From Spirochaetales bacterium (GTDB lineage Bacteria; Spirochaetota; Spirochaetia; DSM-27196; SLST01): a stretch of DNA of 10,626 nt. The position numbers and the translations under genes are program-made. This document shows, piece after piece, positions 1 to 6,440 of the stretch. The stretch covers positions 1 through 10,626 of the forward strand of contig SLST01000443.1 in assembly GCA_007130265.1 (NCBI GenBank), written 5' to 3'. Position 1 is the first letter of the stretch. The number at the start of each line of letters is the position of its first letter. The notes beneath the pieces were generated by a model. It was not told where the DNA came from. It did not search any database and was given only the letters and a program-made list of their open reading frames with translations.

Positions 1-81
1 CTCTCGGCCGGCTGCTTCGCGGCTGTGGTACGGGCAGGTCGGATTCGCGCAGAACTCCGGTTCGGTGATCAAAGGCGTCAC
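1..81 (-). CDS. 5' end of probable IS transposase (zinc-ribbon N-terminus), partial
   Basis: The minus strand reads 27 open codons from a GTG at 81 to the window edge, so only the N-terminus is present. Seen: a strong ribosome binding site (GGAGGA, 92-87) lies 5 nt before the GTG, and the peptide contains EFCANPTCPYHS, a C-x4-C-x2-H pattern. This kind of start, with an acidic stretch, C-x4-C-P-x-H and then a glycine/arginine linker, is what I recall from the zinc-ribbon N-termini of IS1-like and related transposases, in which a second Cys pair follows a few dozen residues later. That second pair would lie outside the window. The family assignment is inferred from the motif alone; any other Cys-rich DNA-binding protein is possible. 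No terminal inverted repeat can be judged because the element's other end is missing. Confidence 0.45.
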   Translation of the reverse strand, partial: MTPLITEPEFCANPTCPYHSREAAGRE

Positions 82-224
82 AGGTATCCTCCGGAACCTC
101 CTACCCTCCTGTTTCGCCTGGCGCTTCACTACTCACTACAATTTCGGCACCAGTCTTCTGCGATCTGGTGGGAGAGCTCTCCTCGAGAGGTCGATGCCGC
201 ACCGAGTTCTGCTAGCACGAGCGG
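82..224. other. Divergent intergenic region, nothing definite
   Basis: This stretch separates the leftward zinc-ribbon gene from the rightward MBL gene. On the minus strand it holds several GGAGG-like tracts just before the GTG. On the plus strand a TACAAT at 137-142 could be a -10, but its only upstream partner, TTCGCC at 113-118, is poor. Open frames here lack ribosome binding sites and recognisable sequence. I see no convincing gene. Confidence 0.4.
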
Positions 225-253
225 ATGACTCCAACGGTCGCGAACTGTAGAAT
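225..253 (+). promoter_or_regulatory. Candidate sigma70 promoter of the MBL gene
   Basis: ATGACT (225-230) and TAGAAT (248-253) are separated by 17 bp. The -10 matches consensus at five of six positions and the -35 at four of six. The predicted start would be near 260, directly before the ribosome binding site GGGAGGA (261-267), leaving a leader of only about 14 nt. This is based on sequence match only. Confidence 0.4.
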
Positions 254-273
254 GGTCAGCGGGAGGACCAGCG

Positions 274-2127
274 ATGGCAGCTCTGACGCAGTGGGAGACG
301 GTGCGGGACGGGCTCTACCGGTACCGCGACAGCTGCATGGTGTACGCGATGCGACTGGGACAGCAGATGCTGGTCGTCAACGCAGGGACCGGCGCGTGGA
401 TCGACGCGATGTCAGAGCTGCCGCTGCGGCCAACGCTCCTCGTGCTCACGCACTTCTTCCGCGACCATTCGGCCGGCGCGGTGCGGGCCGCCGGCGAGGG
501 TATCGAGGTCTGGGCGTCACACTGGGAGGATGAGCAGCTTAGCGACCCGTTGGGTCTGTTCTCGCGGCGCGAGATCTATATCATCTACGACAATCAGTGG
601 GATCTCTTCGCGCCGGTCGAGCCGGTTCCGGTACGGCGTCGGCTCCAGGACTGGGAACAGCTGGAGGTAGGCGATGCCAGGATCACGGTGATCCCGACGC
701 CGGGGGTGAGCCTGGGGGCGATCTCGCTGCTCGTCGAGCGAGAAGGCGAACGCGGGGTCTTCTGCGGAGAGCTCATTCACGCTCCGGGCAAGGTATTGCG
801 GCTCGCGCCGCTCCAGTACAACTACAACGATCTTCCCGGCGCGCGCAACCTGCTCTACGCGATCGACCAGGTGCGACGCCTCAGGCCGGACTGGCTCGCG
901 GGAAGCACCGGTCCGCAGGTCATCACCGAGCCGCAGCCTGCGCTCGCGCTGCTTTCCGATCGGCTCGTTGGCGCGCTCGAAGCACGCGGCATTGAACCTG
1001 ACTCGCTGGCCGCGGCATGGTCCGACGGGATCGAAGAGATAACGCCGCACCTGTACCAGTCCAGGCACGGCGAGGCCTCAACCTACTTCCTCGTGAGCGA
1101 CTCGGGTGTGGTTCTCTCCATTGACTATGGGTACCGTGACGGCCTGGGGTCTGGCGCGAGCTATCCCTACCCGCGCAACAGACGAGCGCTCCTGCACGGA
1201 CTCGAACCGCTGCGCGAGCGGTTTGGGATCGAGCGGATCGACACGGTGCTCGTGACCCACTTCCATGACGATCATGTGAACGGCATCCCGACGCTCCAAC
1301 GGCTGTTCGGCACGCGGTGCATGGCCTCCGAGACGTTTGCCCACATCCTGAGCGATCCGGCAGCCTACGCCTTTCCGTGCACCTGGCCCGAACCGATCGA
1401 TGTGACGCCCCTCGCGAACCGGACGGTGCACCGGTGGCAGGAGTACGAGTTCGAACTCTACCCTGTGAGCGGCCACACACGATATTCGACCATCGTCGCC
1501 CTCAATGTGGACGGGGAGCGGGTCGTCGCGACCGGCGATCAGTACTTTTTCCGCGACTTCGAGCGACCGGGTCAGGGACCGGCGATGCACAACCACGTCT
1601 ATCGCAACGGCGCGGTGCTTTCGAGCTTCCGCGAATCGCAGGCTGTTGTGGAAGAGTTGCAGCCCACGATCATCCTGCCGGGTCATGGTTCGGCGTACCG
1701 GGTCCCTGAAGCATTCTACGGGTGGATCGACGGGTACCGCGAGGAGTACGAACGCATCCACCGCGACCTGATGCCGCTGGATGACGACGAGGGACACTTT
1801 GAGGTGGACTCGCGCGCCGGCTGGCTCGAGCCGTACCGGGTCCGACGCAACGATGCCACGGAGTTCACGATCACGGCACACGTCCGTAACCCGTACCCGG
1901 CGTCCGCGCGCATCACGCTTCGCCTCATCCTCCCGGAGGGGTGGCGCGCCGGCGAGGCCGTCGTGGAGCTCGGCCCGCGCGAGGAGGGCTCGGCGCGGTT
2001 CACCGTCAGACCGTCAGCACACGCTGTGTGCCGTCGGAGGCCAATCGCGCTCGAGATGACCGCGGACGGGCACCCGTTCGGCCAGATCGCGGAGGCGCTC
2101 GTTACTCTGGGAGAGGACCGGTTCTAG
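274..2127 (+). CDS. Two-domain MBL-fold metallohydrolase with inactive N-terminal repeat
   Basis: The 617-residue protein starts at the ATG 6 nt after GGGAGGA. Two MBL folds lie in tandem. In the second (about 255-490) the motif THFHDDH gives H329, H331, D333 and H334, followed by H401 (SGHTRYS), D422 (ATGDQYF) and H471 (LPGHG): a full dinuclear metal site. In the first (about 5-225) the aligned positions are THFFRDH (middle His replaced by Phe62), TPGVSLG (His to Val145), CGELI (Asp to Glu) and GSTGP (His to Thr212), so it should not bind metal normally. Residues about 525-617 look like an all-beta, Ig-like domain of the kind appended to some carbohydrate-active enzymes. No signal peptide or membrane segment is seen, so it is probably cytoplasmic. 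The substrate is unknown. MBL hydrolases act on thioesters, phosphoesters, lactones, lactams and more, and nothing nearby narrows this down. Confidence 0.88.
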   Translation: MAALTQWETVRDGLYRYRDSCMVYAMRLGQQMLVVNAGTGAWIDAMSELPLRPTLLVLTHFFRDHSAGAVRAAGEGIEVWASHWEDEQLSDPLGLFSRREIYIIYDNQWDLFAPVEPVPVRRRLQDWEQLEVGDARITVIPTPGVSLGAISLLVEREGERGVFCGELIHAPGKVLRLAPLQYNYNDLPGARNLLYAIDQVRRLRPDWLAGSTGPQVITEPQPALALLSDRLVGALEARGIEPDSLAAAWSDGIEEITPHLYQSRHGEASTYFLVSDSGVVLSIDYGYRDGLGSGASYPYPRNRRALLHGLEPLRERFGIERIDTVLVTHFHDDHVNGIPTLQRLFGTRCMASETFAHILSDPAAYAFPCTWPEPIDVTPLANRTVHRWQEYEFELYPVSGHTRYSTIVALNVDGERVVATGDQYFFRDFERPGQGPAMHNHVYRNGAVLSSFRESQAVVEELQPTIILPGHGSAYRVPEAFYGWIDGYREEYERIHRDLMPLDDDEGHFEVDSRAGWLEPYRVRRNDATEFTITAHVRNPYPASARITLRLILPEGWRAGEAVVELGPREEGSARFTVRPSAHAVCRRRPIALEMTADGHPFGQIAEALVTLGEDRF

Positions 2128-2490
2128 TGACGATACGGTTTCTTCCGGGCGACGAGCCTGTCGGTGAGTCTTCGCGCGGGGTGGCGATCGTCAGGTAAGC
2201 GGGAGTCACATCTCAGTACCGTGGATCTGAACCAATGGGCGAACGTCGTATCCTTCGCCGTGGAGTAGGATTGGCGCGACCCGTATGCGCGCAAGGGCTT
2301 TGACGTGAACGGCGGCTACGGACGGTTTACTCGCCTGGGCGGCGGTGCTGACACAGCGAGATAGCAGGACCTCGGGAAGTACCTCGTCGCGCACAGCGTC
2401 GGCCTGGATGCCGCAGGCGATATCGGGAAGCTCGTGCTGTTCCAGTGGCATGCAGAGACGATTGCTTCGCGGCGCTTGACGTACGCGTGA
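2127..2490 (+). pseudogene. Probable decayed plus-strand gene, family unknown
   Basis: No intact gene is visible in the 423 bp between the MBL gene and the TetR gene, but the plus strand looks like former coding DNA. A GTG at 2127, overlapping the upstream stop by one base, opens a 23-codon frame ending in TAA at 2196. In another frame, about 2191-2490 reads as well-composed protein with GC-rich third positions, broken only by TAG at 2266 and TAG at 2362. Its pieces include DLNQWANVVSFAVE, DWRDPYARKGFDVNGGYG and LVLFQWHAETI. The simplest reading is a gene once translationally coupled to the MBL gene that took a frameshift and two nonsense changes. I do not recognise the family. An alternative is chance openness of GC-rich DNA: an 81-codon minus-strand frame also lies here (2451-2206) but has no ribosome binding site. 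Confidence 0.4.
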
Positions 2491-2504
2491 TCGCCGATTA
2501 TATT
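2476..2504 (+). promoter_or_regulatory. Sigma70-type promoter of the TetR operon
   Basis: TTGACG (2476-2481) and TATATT (2499-2504) are separated by 17 bp, matching consensus at five of six and about four to five of six positions. The predicted start is near 2511, giving a leader of about 40 nt. The -10 overlaps the first operator-like palindrome, which fits autorepression by the downstream regulator. Confidence 0.65.
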
Positions 2505-2528
2505 ACCACTGGTAATAACCAGTCGTAA
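2503..2528. promoter_or_regulatory. Two abutting 13-bp operator-like sites for the TetR regulator
   Basis: Site 1 (2503-2515) is TTACCACTGGTAA, a perfect dyad apart from the central base; its pairing continues to 2501-2517. Site 2 (2516-2528) is TAACCAGTCGTAA, matching the reverse complement of site 1 at 11 of 13 positions. The two sit head to tail with no gap and cover the region from the -10 across the predicted start. Alternative pairing joins ACTGGT (2508-2513) with ACCAGT (2518-2523). TetR-family proteins bind such palindromes as dimers and commonly repress their own gene. Binding is inferred from position and symmetry. Confidence 0.6.
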
Positions 2529-2550
2529 TCACGATGGAAGGAAGGAAAGC

Positions 2551-3279
2551 ATGCCTCGCGCGAAAAAGCTCACGAGCGGGGGCAAAGACACCTTTGTTGA
2601 GGCCGTACTCGAAATGCTTGACGAAGGAGTTGGTCTCCGCGACCTCAATCTGCGCAGAATCGCCGCGCGGATAGGGTGCGCACACACCAACGCGTACAAC
2701 TACTTCGGCTCTTTCGAGGAGCTGCTGTGGTGGAGCCTTCGCGGCGCCCTCGAACGTATGACCGACGGCGCGGGCCGTTCGTCCGGAGATCTGATCGACG
2801 TATATGTGGACTTCGCGCTCGACCACCCGACGTGGTACCGACTCATCTGGGTCGAACCGCTTGCAGGGCCGGCTCCGGCGGAAGTTGAGCGGTACCTGCG
2901 GGTACCCGCGGAGGTCTTCGCCGCCTGGGCCGCACGAGACCTCTGGCGTGGCGGCCCTGCGCCAAGCGAGCCCGAGCTGGCAACCCGTGTGCTCCACGGG
3001 TACCTCCACGGAGAGCTCTCGGCGATCACGAGCGGCAGGGTGAGGGGCGACCGCGACGAGCTTGCGAAGCGTGTCCGCGAAGGGGCGACCCTTCTCGTGG
3101 ACGCGATCACGGAAACCGCTAAGAGACCGCGGTGGAAGCGGTCAAAGAAGAGAAGGAGTATTCATCATGGAACACCAAAGAGCGATCAGCATCCTCGTAC
3201 TGCTCATCGCGGTGGCCTCGGGCATCGCGGCCGCAGCAGGCATATTCTCAGGCGGCGGTCCGGGACCGTTCGAGCTTGA
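2551..3279 (+). CDS. TetR-family transcriptional regulator (WHG-type C-terminal domain)
   Basis: The start is the ATG after the purine-rich GGAAGGAAGGAAAGC. Residues about 12-62 form the DNA-binding domain: LNLRRIAARIGCAHTNAYNYFGSFEELL (32-59 in pieces) matches the TetR helix-turn-helix with its usual tyrosine-rich recognition helix. The C-terminal part contains WRGG...LHGYLHGEL (132-155), resembling the TetR_C WHG family. It is likely a ligand-responsive repressor of its own operon through the palindromes upstream of the ATG. Odd feature: homologues are usually about 190-200 residues, whereas this frame gives 242. The last ~50 residues are Arg/Lys/His-rich and low in hydrophobics, and they overlap the next gene by 113 nt. 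A stop in another frame (TAA at 3120) would give the normal length of about 190, so the tail may come from a recent frameshift or a sequencing error. The regulator call is firm; the C-terminal end is uncertain. Confidence 0.88.
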   Translation: MPRAKKLTSGGKDTFVEAVLEMLDEGVGLRDLNLRRIAARIGCAHTNAYNYFGSFEELLWWSLRGALERMTDGAGRSSGDLIDVYVDFALDHPTWYRLIWVEPLAGPAPAEVERYLRVPAEVFAAWAARDLWRGGPAPSEPELATRVLHGYLHGELSAITSGRVRGDRDELAKRVREGATLLVDAITETAKRPRWKRSKKRRSIHHGTPKSDQHPRTAHRGGLGHRGRSRHILRRRSGTVRA

Positions 3280-4024
3280 AACCGTCCGGGGAACGACGGT
3301 AACGATCCACGGTCAGGGCCTGTACCGCCACATGTCCTGGGACGTGGCCGTACAGGGAATCGGCCAGGACGTCGTCACGCTCTTCATCGCGGTGCCCGCG
3401 CTGTTGGCAGCTCTCGTCTTCGCGAGAAGAGGATCGGTCCGGGCGCGTCTCCTTCTCGCGGGTGTCCTCGGTTATTTCCATGTCACCTATCTCTTCTACC
3501 TGGTGATGGGCGCCTACAACCCGCTCTTCCTCGTGTATGCCGCACTCGCCGGGATGAGCTTCTTCGGGCTCGCTCTCTCGCTGCTCGGCTTCGATCTCGT
3601 CCGGCTCCCCAAGGCGTACCAGCCGACCGCCCCTACCCGCCTCGCCGGAGGATTCCTGATCTTCAACACCGTCGCCATCGCGCTCATGTGGCTGGGCGTC
3701 GTCGTCCCACCGCTCCTTGACGGAAGCATCTACCCGGCAGAGGTGCAGCATTACACCACGTTGATCGTACAGGGCCTGGACCTGGGGCTCCTGCTGCCGC
3801 TCTGCATGGTTACCGCGATCCTGCTCCTTCGCGGCAGACCGATGGGGTACCTTCTCGCTCCGGTGTACCTGGTCTTCCTGTCGTTCCTGATGACCGCACT
3901 GGTGGCGAAGATCATCGGCATGGGCCTCGTGGGTGCTGAGATCGTACCGGCGGTGTTCGTCATCCCGACGATCCTCATCGTAACGATCGGTACGACCGTC
4001 GCGTTGTTCCGAAAAATCGCGTGA
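3167..4024 (+). CDS. Uncharacterised polytopic membrane protein, eight helices
   Basis: The start chosen is the ATG at 3167 because AAGGAG (3153-3158) lies 8 nt before it. An upstream extension in the same frame would only translate TetR coding sequence. The 285-residue protein has hydrophobic segments at about 7-27, 68-87, 94-114, 118-141, 158-181, 197-221, 226-250 and 257-282. Between the first two lies an extracytoplasmic or loop stretch (28-67) with VRGTTVTIHGQGLYRHMSWD followed by IGQDVVTL. I have a general impression of conserved hypothetical membrane proteins carrying this 'GxGLYR..S ...GQDxVTL' pattern, but I know no assigned function. It lacks the motifs of the common TetR-controlled efflux families (MFS, RND, SMR, ABC). 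It overlaps the TetR gene and shares its promoter, so expression is probably released when the repressor binds its ligand. Confidence 0.8.
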   Translation: MEHQRAISILVLLIAVASGIAAAAGIFSGGGPGPFELETVRGTTVTIHGQGLYRHMSWDVAVQGIGQDVVTLFIAVPALLAALVFARRGSVRARLLLAGVLGYFHVTYLFYLVMGAYNPLFLVYAALAGMSFFGLALSLLGFDLVRLPKAYQPTAPTRLAGGFLIFNTVAIALMWLGVVVPPLLDGSIYPAEVQHYTTLIVQGLDLGLLLPLCMVTAILLLRGRPMGYLLAPVYLVFLSFLMTALVAKIIGMGLVGAEIVPAVFVIPTILIVTIGTTVALFRKIA

Positions 4025-4025
4025 T

Positions 4026-4079
4026 CGACCAGCCGACGAGATCACTTCCCGGAAACGCGCGTTCGAGGTAGGCTGGTCG
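4026..4079. repeat. 9-bp inverted repeat spanning the AKR leader
   Basis: CGACCAGCC (4026-4034) and GGCTGGTCG (4071-4079) are perfect complements separated by 36 nt. The left arm starts right after the membrane-protein stop. The right arm begins at the last two bases of the GAGGTAGG ribosome binding site (4065-4072) and fills the spacer before the AKR ATG. In RNA it could partly mask that site. There is no U-tract, so it is not a standard terminator. The long loop makes folding uncertain. Confidence 0.35.
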
Positions 4080-4080
4080 T

Positions 4081-5019
4081 ATGAAGTATCGACGTTTGGG
4101 CAGGACCGGTGAGCGGGTATCAGTCGTCGGCATGGGCACCTGGCAGTTCGGCGGTGAGTGGGGGAAGGAGTTCACGCAGTCGGAGGTGAACGCGATGTTC
4201 GTCGCGGCGCATGATGCCGGCGTTAACCTGATCGACACCGCCGAATGCTACGGTGACCACCTCTCCGAGCGGTTCATCGGCCGCGCCCTCGAAGAGGCTT
4301 TTCCGGGCGAGCGCGATCGGTGGTTCATCGCGACGAAGTTCGGGCACCGATTCACGGGACTCTTCGAGCGGGACCAGATCTGGGATGCCGACGGGGTCGC
4401 CCACCAGCTCGAGGACTCGCTGCGCGCGCTCGGCACCGACTACGTTGACCTGCTCCAGTTCCATTCGGGCGGCAACGAGGTATTCGACAACACCGAGCTC
4501 TGGGAACGGCTCGCGCACCTGAAGACACAGGGCAAGGTCCGACACCTCGGGATCTCGATCGGCTCGAACACGAACGACTATCAGACCGGCAGAGCGCCTG
4601 AGGTTGGCGCGGAGGCGATCCAGGTCATCTACAACCGGCTCGACCGCGCGCCGGAAGAAGAGGTATTCCCGCTGTGCGAGAAACACGACCTTGGCGTTCT
4701 CGCGCGGGTGCCGCTTGCAAGCGGCTACCTCAGCGGCAAATACCGGCCCGGCGCCACCTTCGAGGAAACCGACGTCCGCAGCCGCCACGACCGCGAGACG
4801 GTAGAGCAGCGGCTTCGCGAGGTCGAACGCATCGGGCGCGAGGAAGTTCCGGAGGACGTCCCGATGGCCGAATGGGCGCTCGCCTGGTGCCTCACGCACC
4901 CGGCCGTCACCACGGTCATCCCCGGCTGCAAGAACGTGGAGCAGGTGAAGAGCAACGCTCGCGCGGCCGCACTGTCGGACCTGGTTCGAGACGACCACCC
5001 ACAGGCGGTCACGGGCTAG
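4081..5019 (+). CDS. Aldo-keto reductase
   Basis: The protein is 312 residues, the usual size for the family, and starts at the ATG 8 nt after GAGGTAGG (4065-4072). It should fold as a TIM barrel and reduce carbonyl substrates with NADPH. The catalytic tetrad is visible: D52 and Y57 in NLIDTAECYG, K86 in IATKFG, and H128 in LLQFHSG. The N-terminus MKYRRLGRTGERVSVVGMGTW is typical, and the C-terminal part has the cofactor-binding signature around TTVIPGCKNVEQVKSN. The overall pattern fits the bacterial AKR groups that include YajO and general stress protein 69, but the substrate cannot be read from sequence. It lies 56 nt after the membrane protein on the same strand with no terminator between, so it may share the TetR-controlled transcript. 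Its last 11 nt overlap the end of the convergent pepT gene. Confidence 0.93.
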   Translation: MKYRRLGRTGERVSVVGMGTWQFGGEWGKEFTQSEVNAMFVAAHDAGVNLIDTAECYGDHLSERFIGRALEEAFPGERDRWFIATKFGHRFTGLFERDQIWDADGVAHQLEDSLRALGTDYVDLLQFHSGGNEVFDNTELWERLAHLKTQGKVRHLGISIGSNTNDYQTGRAPEVGAEAIQVIYNRLDRAPEEEVFPLCEKHDLGVLARVPLASGYLSGKYRPGATFEETDVRSRHDRETVEQRLREVERIGREEVPEDVPMAEWALAWCLTHPAVTTVIPGCKNVEQVKSNARAAALSDLVRDDHPQAVTG

Positions 5020-6307
5020 AACGGGCCCCGGCGAACAGCTGCACCAGGTTGACGATGCTCTTCGATGCGCGAACCATCGCCGGCAGCGCGATCCACTCGT
5101 AGCGGCCGTGAAGGTTCTGACCGCCGGTGAACAGGTTCGGCGTCGGAACACCCTTCTCGCTGAGGCGGGCGCCGTCGGTGCCGCCCCGGATCGCGTGAAG
5201 CGTCGGCTCCATCCCCGTGAGCCTGACCGCCTCCAGCATCCGCTCGACGACCTGCGGATGCGGCTTAAGGAACTCCGCCATGTTGACGTACTGGCGGACC
5301 GTGTCGAGCTCTACACTCCCGCCCGGATACGCGCCTTCGACCGTCCGGGCAAGCGTCTCGAGGAAGGCCACGCGACGTTGGGCGGCGTCGGCGTCAAAGT
5401 CACGAACGATGACCGCCAGCTGCGCCTGGGCGATCGAGCCTGAGATCTCGGTCAAACAGTAGAACCCGTACCGTCCGTCGGTTGCCTCCGGACTCTCCGA
5501 GCGCGGCAGCAGCGAAGCGTAGAGCGACGCCATCGCGGCGGCATTCGCCAACTTGCCGCGCGCGCTGCCGGGGTGAATCGAGTAGCCGGCGAAGGTCACC
5601 GTGACCTTGTAGGCGGTGAAGCACTCCGCCTCAATGCCCGCCTCGTCGGTCCCGTCGACGGTGAAGCAGAACCTCGAGCGAAGCGCGTCGGCCGGAAAGG
5701 TCTCCATCCCGCGGCCGGTCTCCTCATCCGGGGTGAACACGATTTCGAGATCCGGCCGCGGAATCTCGGGATGCGACGAGAGATACGACACCGCGCTCAT
5801 GATCTCCGCGACACCGGCCTTGTCGTCCGCCCCGAGCAGGGTCGTGCCGTCGGTCGTCACGATCGTCTGGCCGACGTATCGCGAGAGCATGGGGTATTCG
5901 GCCGGGTCGAGCGCGAACTCGTCGTTGAGACGGATCGTGCCGCCGTCGTACTCGCGGATAACCCGGGGATTGACCGCTTCGCCGGAGAAATCGGGAGCAG
6001 TATCGATATGCGCCATGAGTCCGATTGTCTCGCCACCGTCGACGGTCCCGGGCAGCCGTGCGATGAGGTTGCAGTGCTGATCGAGCGTGACGTCCGGGAC
6101 GCCGAGCGCGCGCAGCTCGGCCTCGAGAATCCGCGCGAGGTCGAACTGGCGTTCGGTCGTCGGTGTTGTCGACGAGTGCGGGTCCGAAGTAGTATGCACG
6201 CGCGCGTAGCGTTGGAATCGCTCGAGCAGGTCGGTATCGAACCAGGCTCGATCCTGCTCCATCGCGTGGAAGACGCGGCGACCGGGAGATGCGGGTGAGT
6301 CAGCCAT
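5009..6307 (-). CDS. pepT: Tripeptidase T (peptidase T, M20 family)
   Basis: The 432-residue zinc aminopeptidase releases the N-terminal residue of tripeptides in the cytoplasm. Motifs in order, numbered from the ATG at 6307: MAHIDT (H100 zinc ligand, D102), LLGADDKAG (bridging D161), TPDEETGRG (catalytic E and zinc ligand at 195-196), VDGTDEAG (D218), the dimerisation-domain stretch AGYSIHPGSARGKLANA, RGGTDGARLS, and NLFTGGQNLHGRYEW (H400). All are typical of PepT rather than of other M20 peptidases. Start choice: neither ATG 6307 nor the internal ATG 6262 (417 residues) has a ribosome binding site. I prefer 6307 because a promoter places the RNA start on that A. E. coli PepT is 408 residues, so the first ~15 residues are extra. 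The reading frame stays open far upstream, antisense to glnA, but that part is not PepT. The gene is transcribed divergently from glnA. Confidence 0.95.
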   Translation of the reverse strand: MADSPASPGRRVFHAMEQDRAWFDTDLLERFQRYARVHTTSDPHSSTTPTTERQFDLARILEAELRALGVPDVTLDQHCNLIARLPGTVDGGETIGLMAHIDTAPDFSGEAVNPRVIREYDGGTIRLNDEFALDPAEYPMLSRYVGQTIVTTDGTTLLGADDKAGVAEIMSAVSYLSSHPEIPRPDLEIVFTPDEETGRGMETFPADALRSRFCFTVDGTDEAGIEAECFTAYKVTVTFAGYSIHPGSARGKLANAAAMASLYASLLPRSESPEATDGRYGFYCLTEISGSIAQAQLAVIVRDFDADAAQRRVAFLETLARTVEGAYPGGSVELDTVRQYVNMAEFLKPHPQVVERMLEAVRLTGMEPTLHAIRGGTDGARLSEKGVPTPNLFTGGQNLHGRYEWIALPAMVRASKSIVNLVQLFAGARSSP

Positions 6308-6313
6308 GCGATG

Positions 6314-6342
6314 AGCATACGGGCACGACCGGCCCGGGTCAA
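6314..6342 (-). promoter_or_regulatory. Sigma70-like promoter of pepT, probably giving a leaderless RNA
   Basis: On the minus strand TTGACC (6342-6337) and TATGCT (6319-6314) are separated by exactly 17 bp, matching consensus at five and four of six positions. Counting 7 nt beyond the -10 puts +1 at 6307, the A of the pepT ATG. No ribosome binding site precedes that ATG, which agrees with a leaderless message. This is a sequence-based prediction only. Confidence 0.45.
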
Positions 6343-6440
6343 CGGGGCGAACGTCTACTGGTCGGTAGGGCCAGGACAACGAACCTACATATATGTGGTA
6401 ATTTGACTGGAGTTCATACCTAAATGTAGTCTCGGCGTCG
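6343..6440. promoter_or_regulatory. AT-richer part of the pepT/glnA control region
   Basis: This stretch is visibly poorer in GC than the flanking genes. It holds the 10-bp palindrome ACATATATGT (6387-6396) and a looser dyad of CTACAT (6385-6390) with ATGTAG (6424-6429), inside which GGTA (6397-6400) faces TACC (6417-6420). A TTGACT at 6403-6408 has no good -10 at the right distance. These dyads may be regulator sites for glnA or pepT; none matches the classic NtrC site that I know (TGCACC..GGTGCA). Confidence 0.3.

Noticed and set aside
25..250. Two short plus-strand frames before the MBL gene
   Set aside because: Neither has a ribosome binding site, their composition is not gene-like, and the same DNA has a better-supported minus-strand start at 81.
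517..1881. Several minus-strand frames of 180-270 codons inside the MBL gene
   Set aside because: They are shadows of a gene whose catalytic motifs are clear on the plus strand; they lack ribosome binding sites and recognisable motifs.
2206..2451. 81-codon minus-strand frame in the gap before the TetR gene
   Set aside because: There is no ribosome binding site before its ATG, and the plus strand shows a more protein-like reading with two stops.
3248..4045. 265-codon minus-strand frame opposite the membrane protein
   Set aside because: The product is an unbroken run of charged residues (Arg, Asp, Glu, His), as expected when hydrophobic codons are read in reverse.
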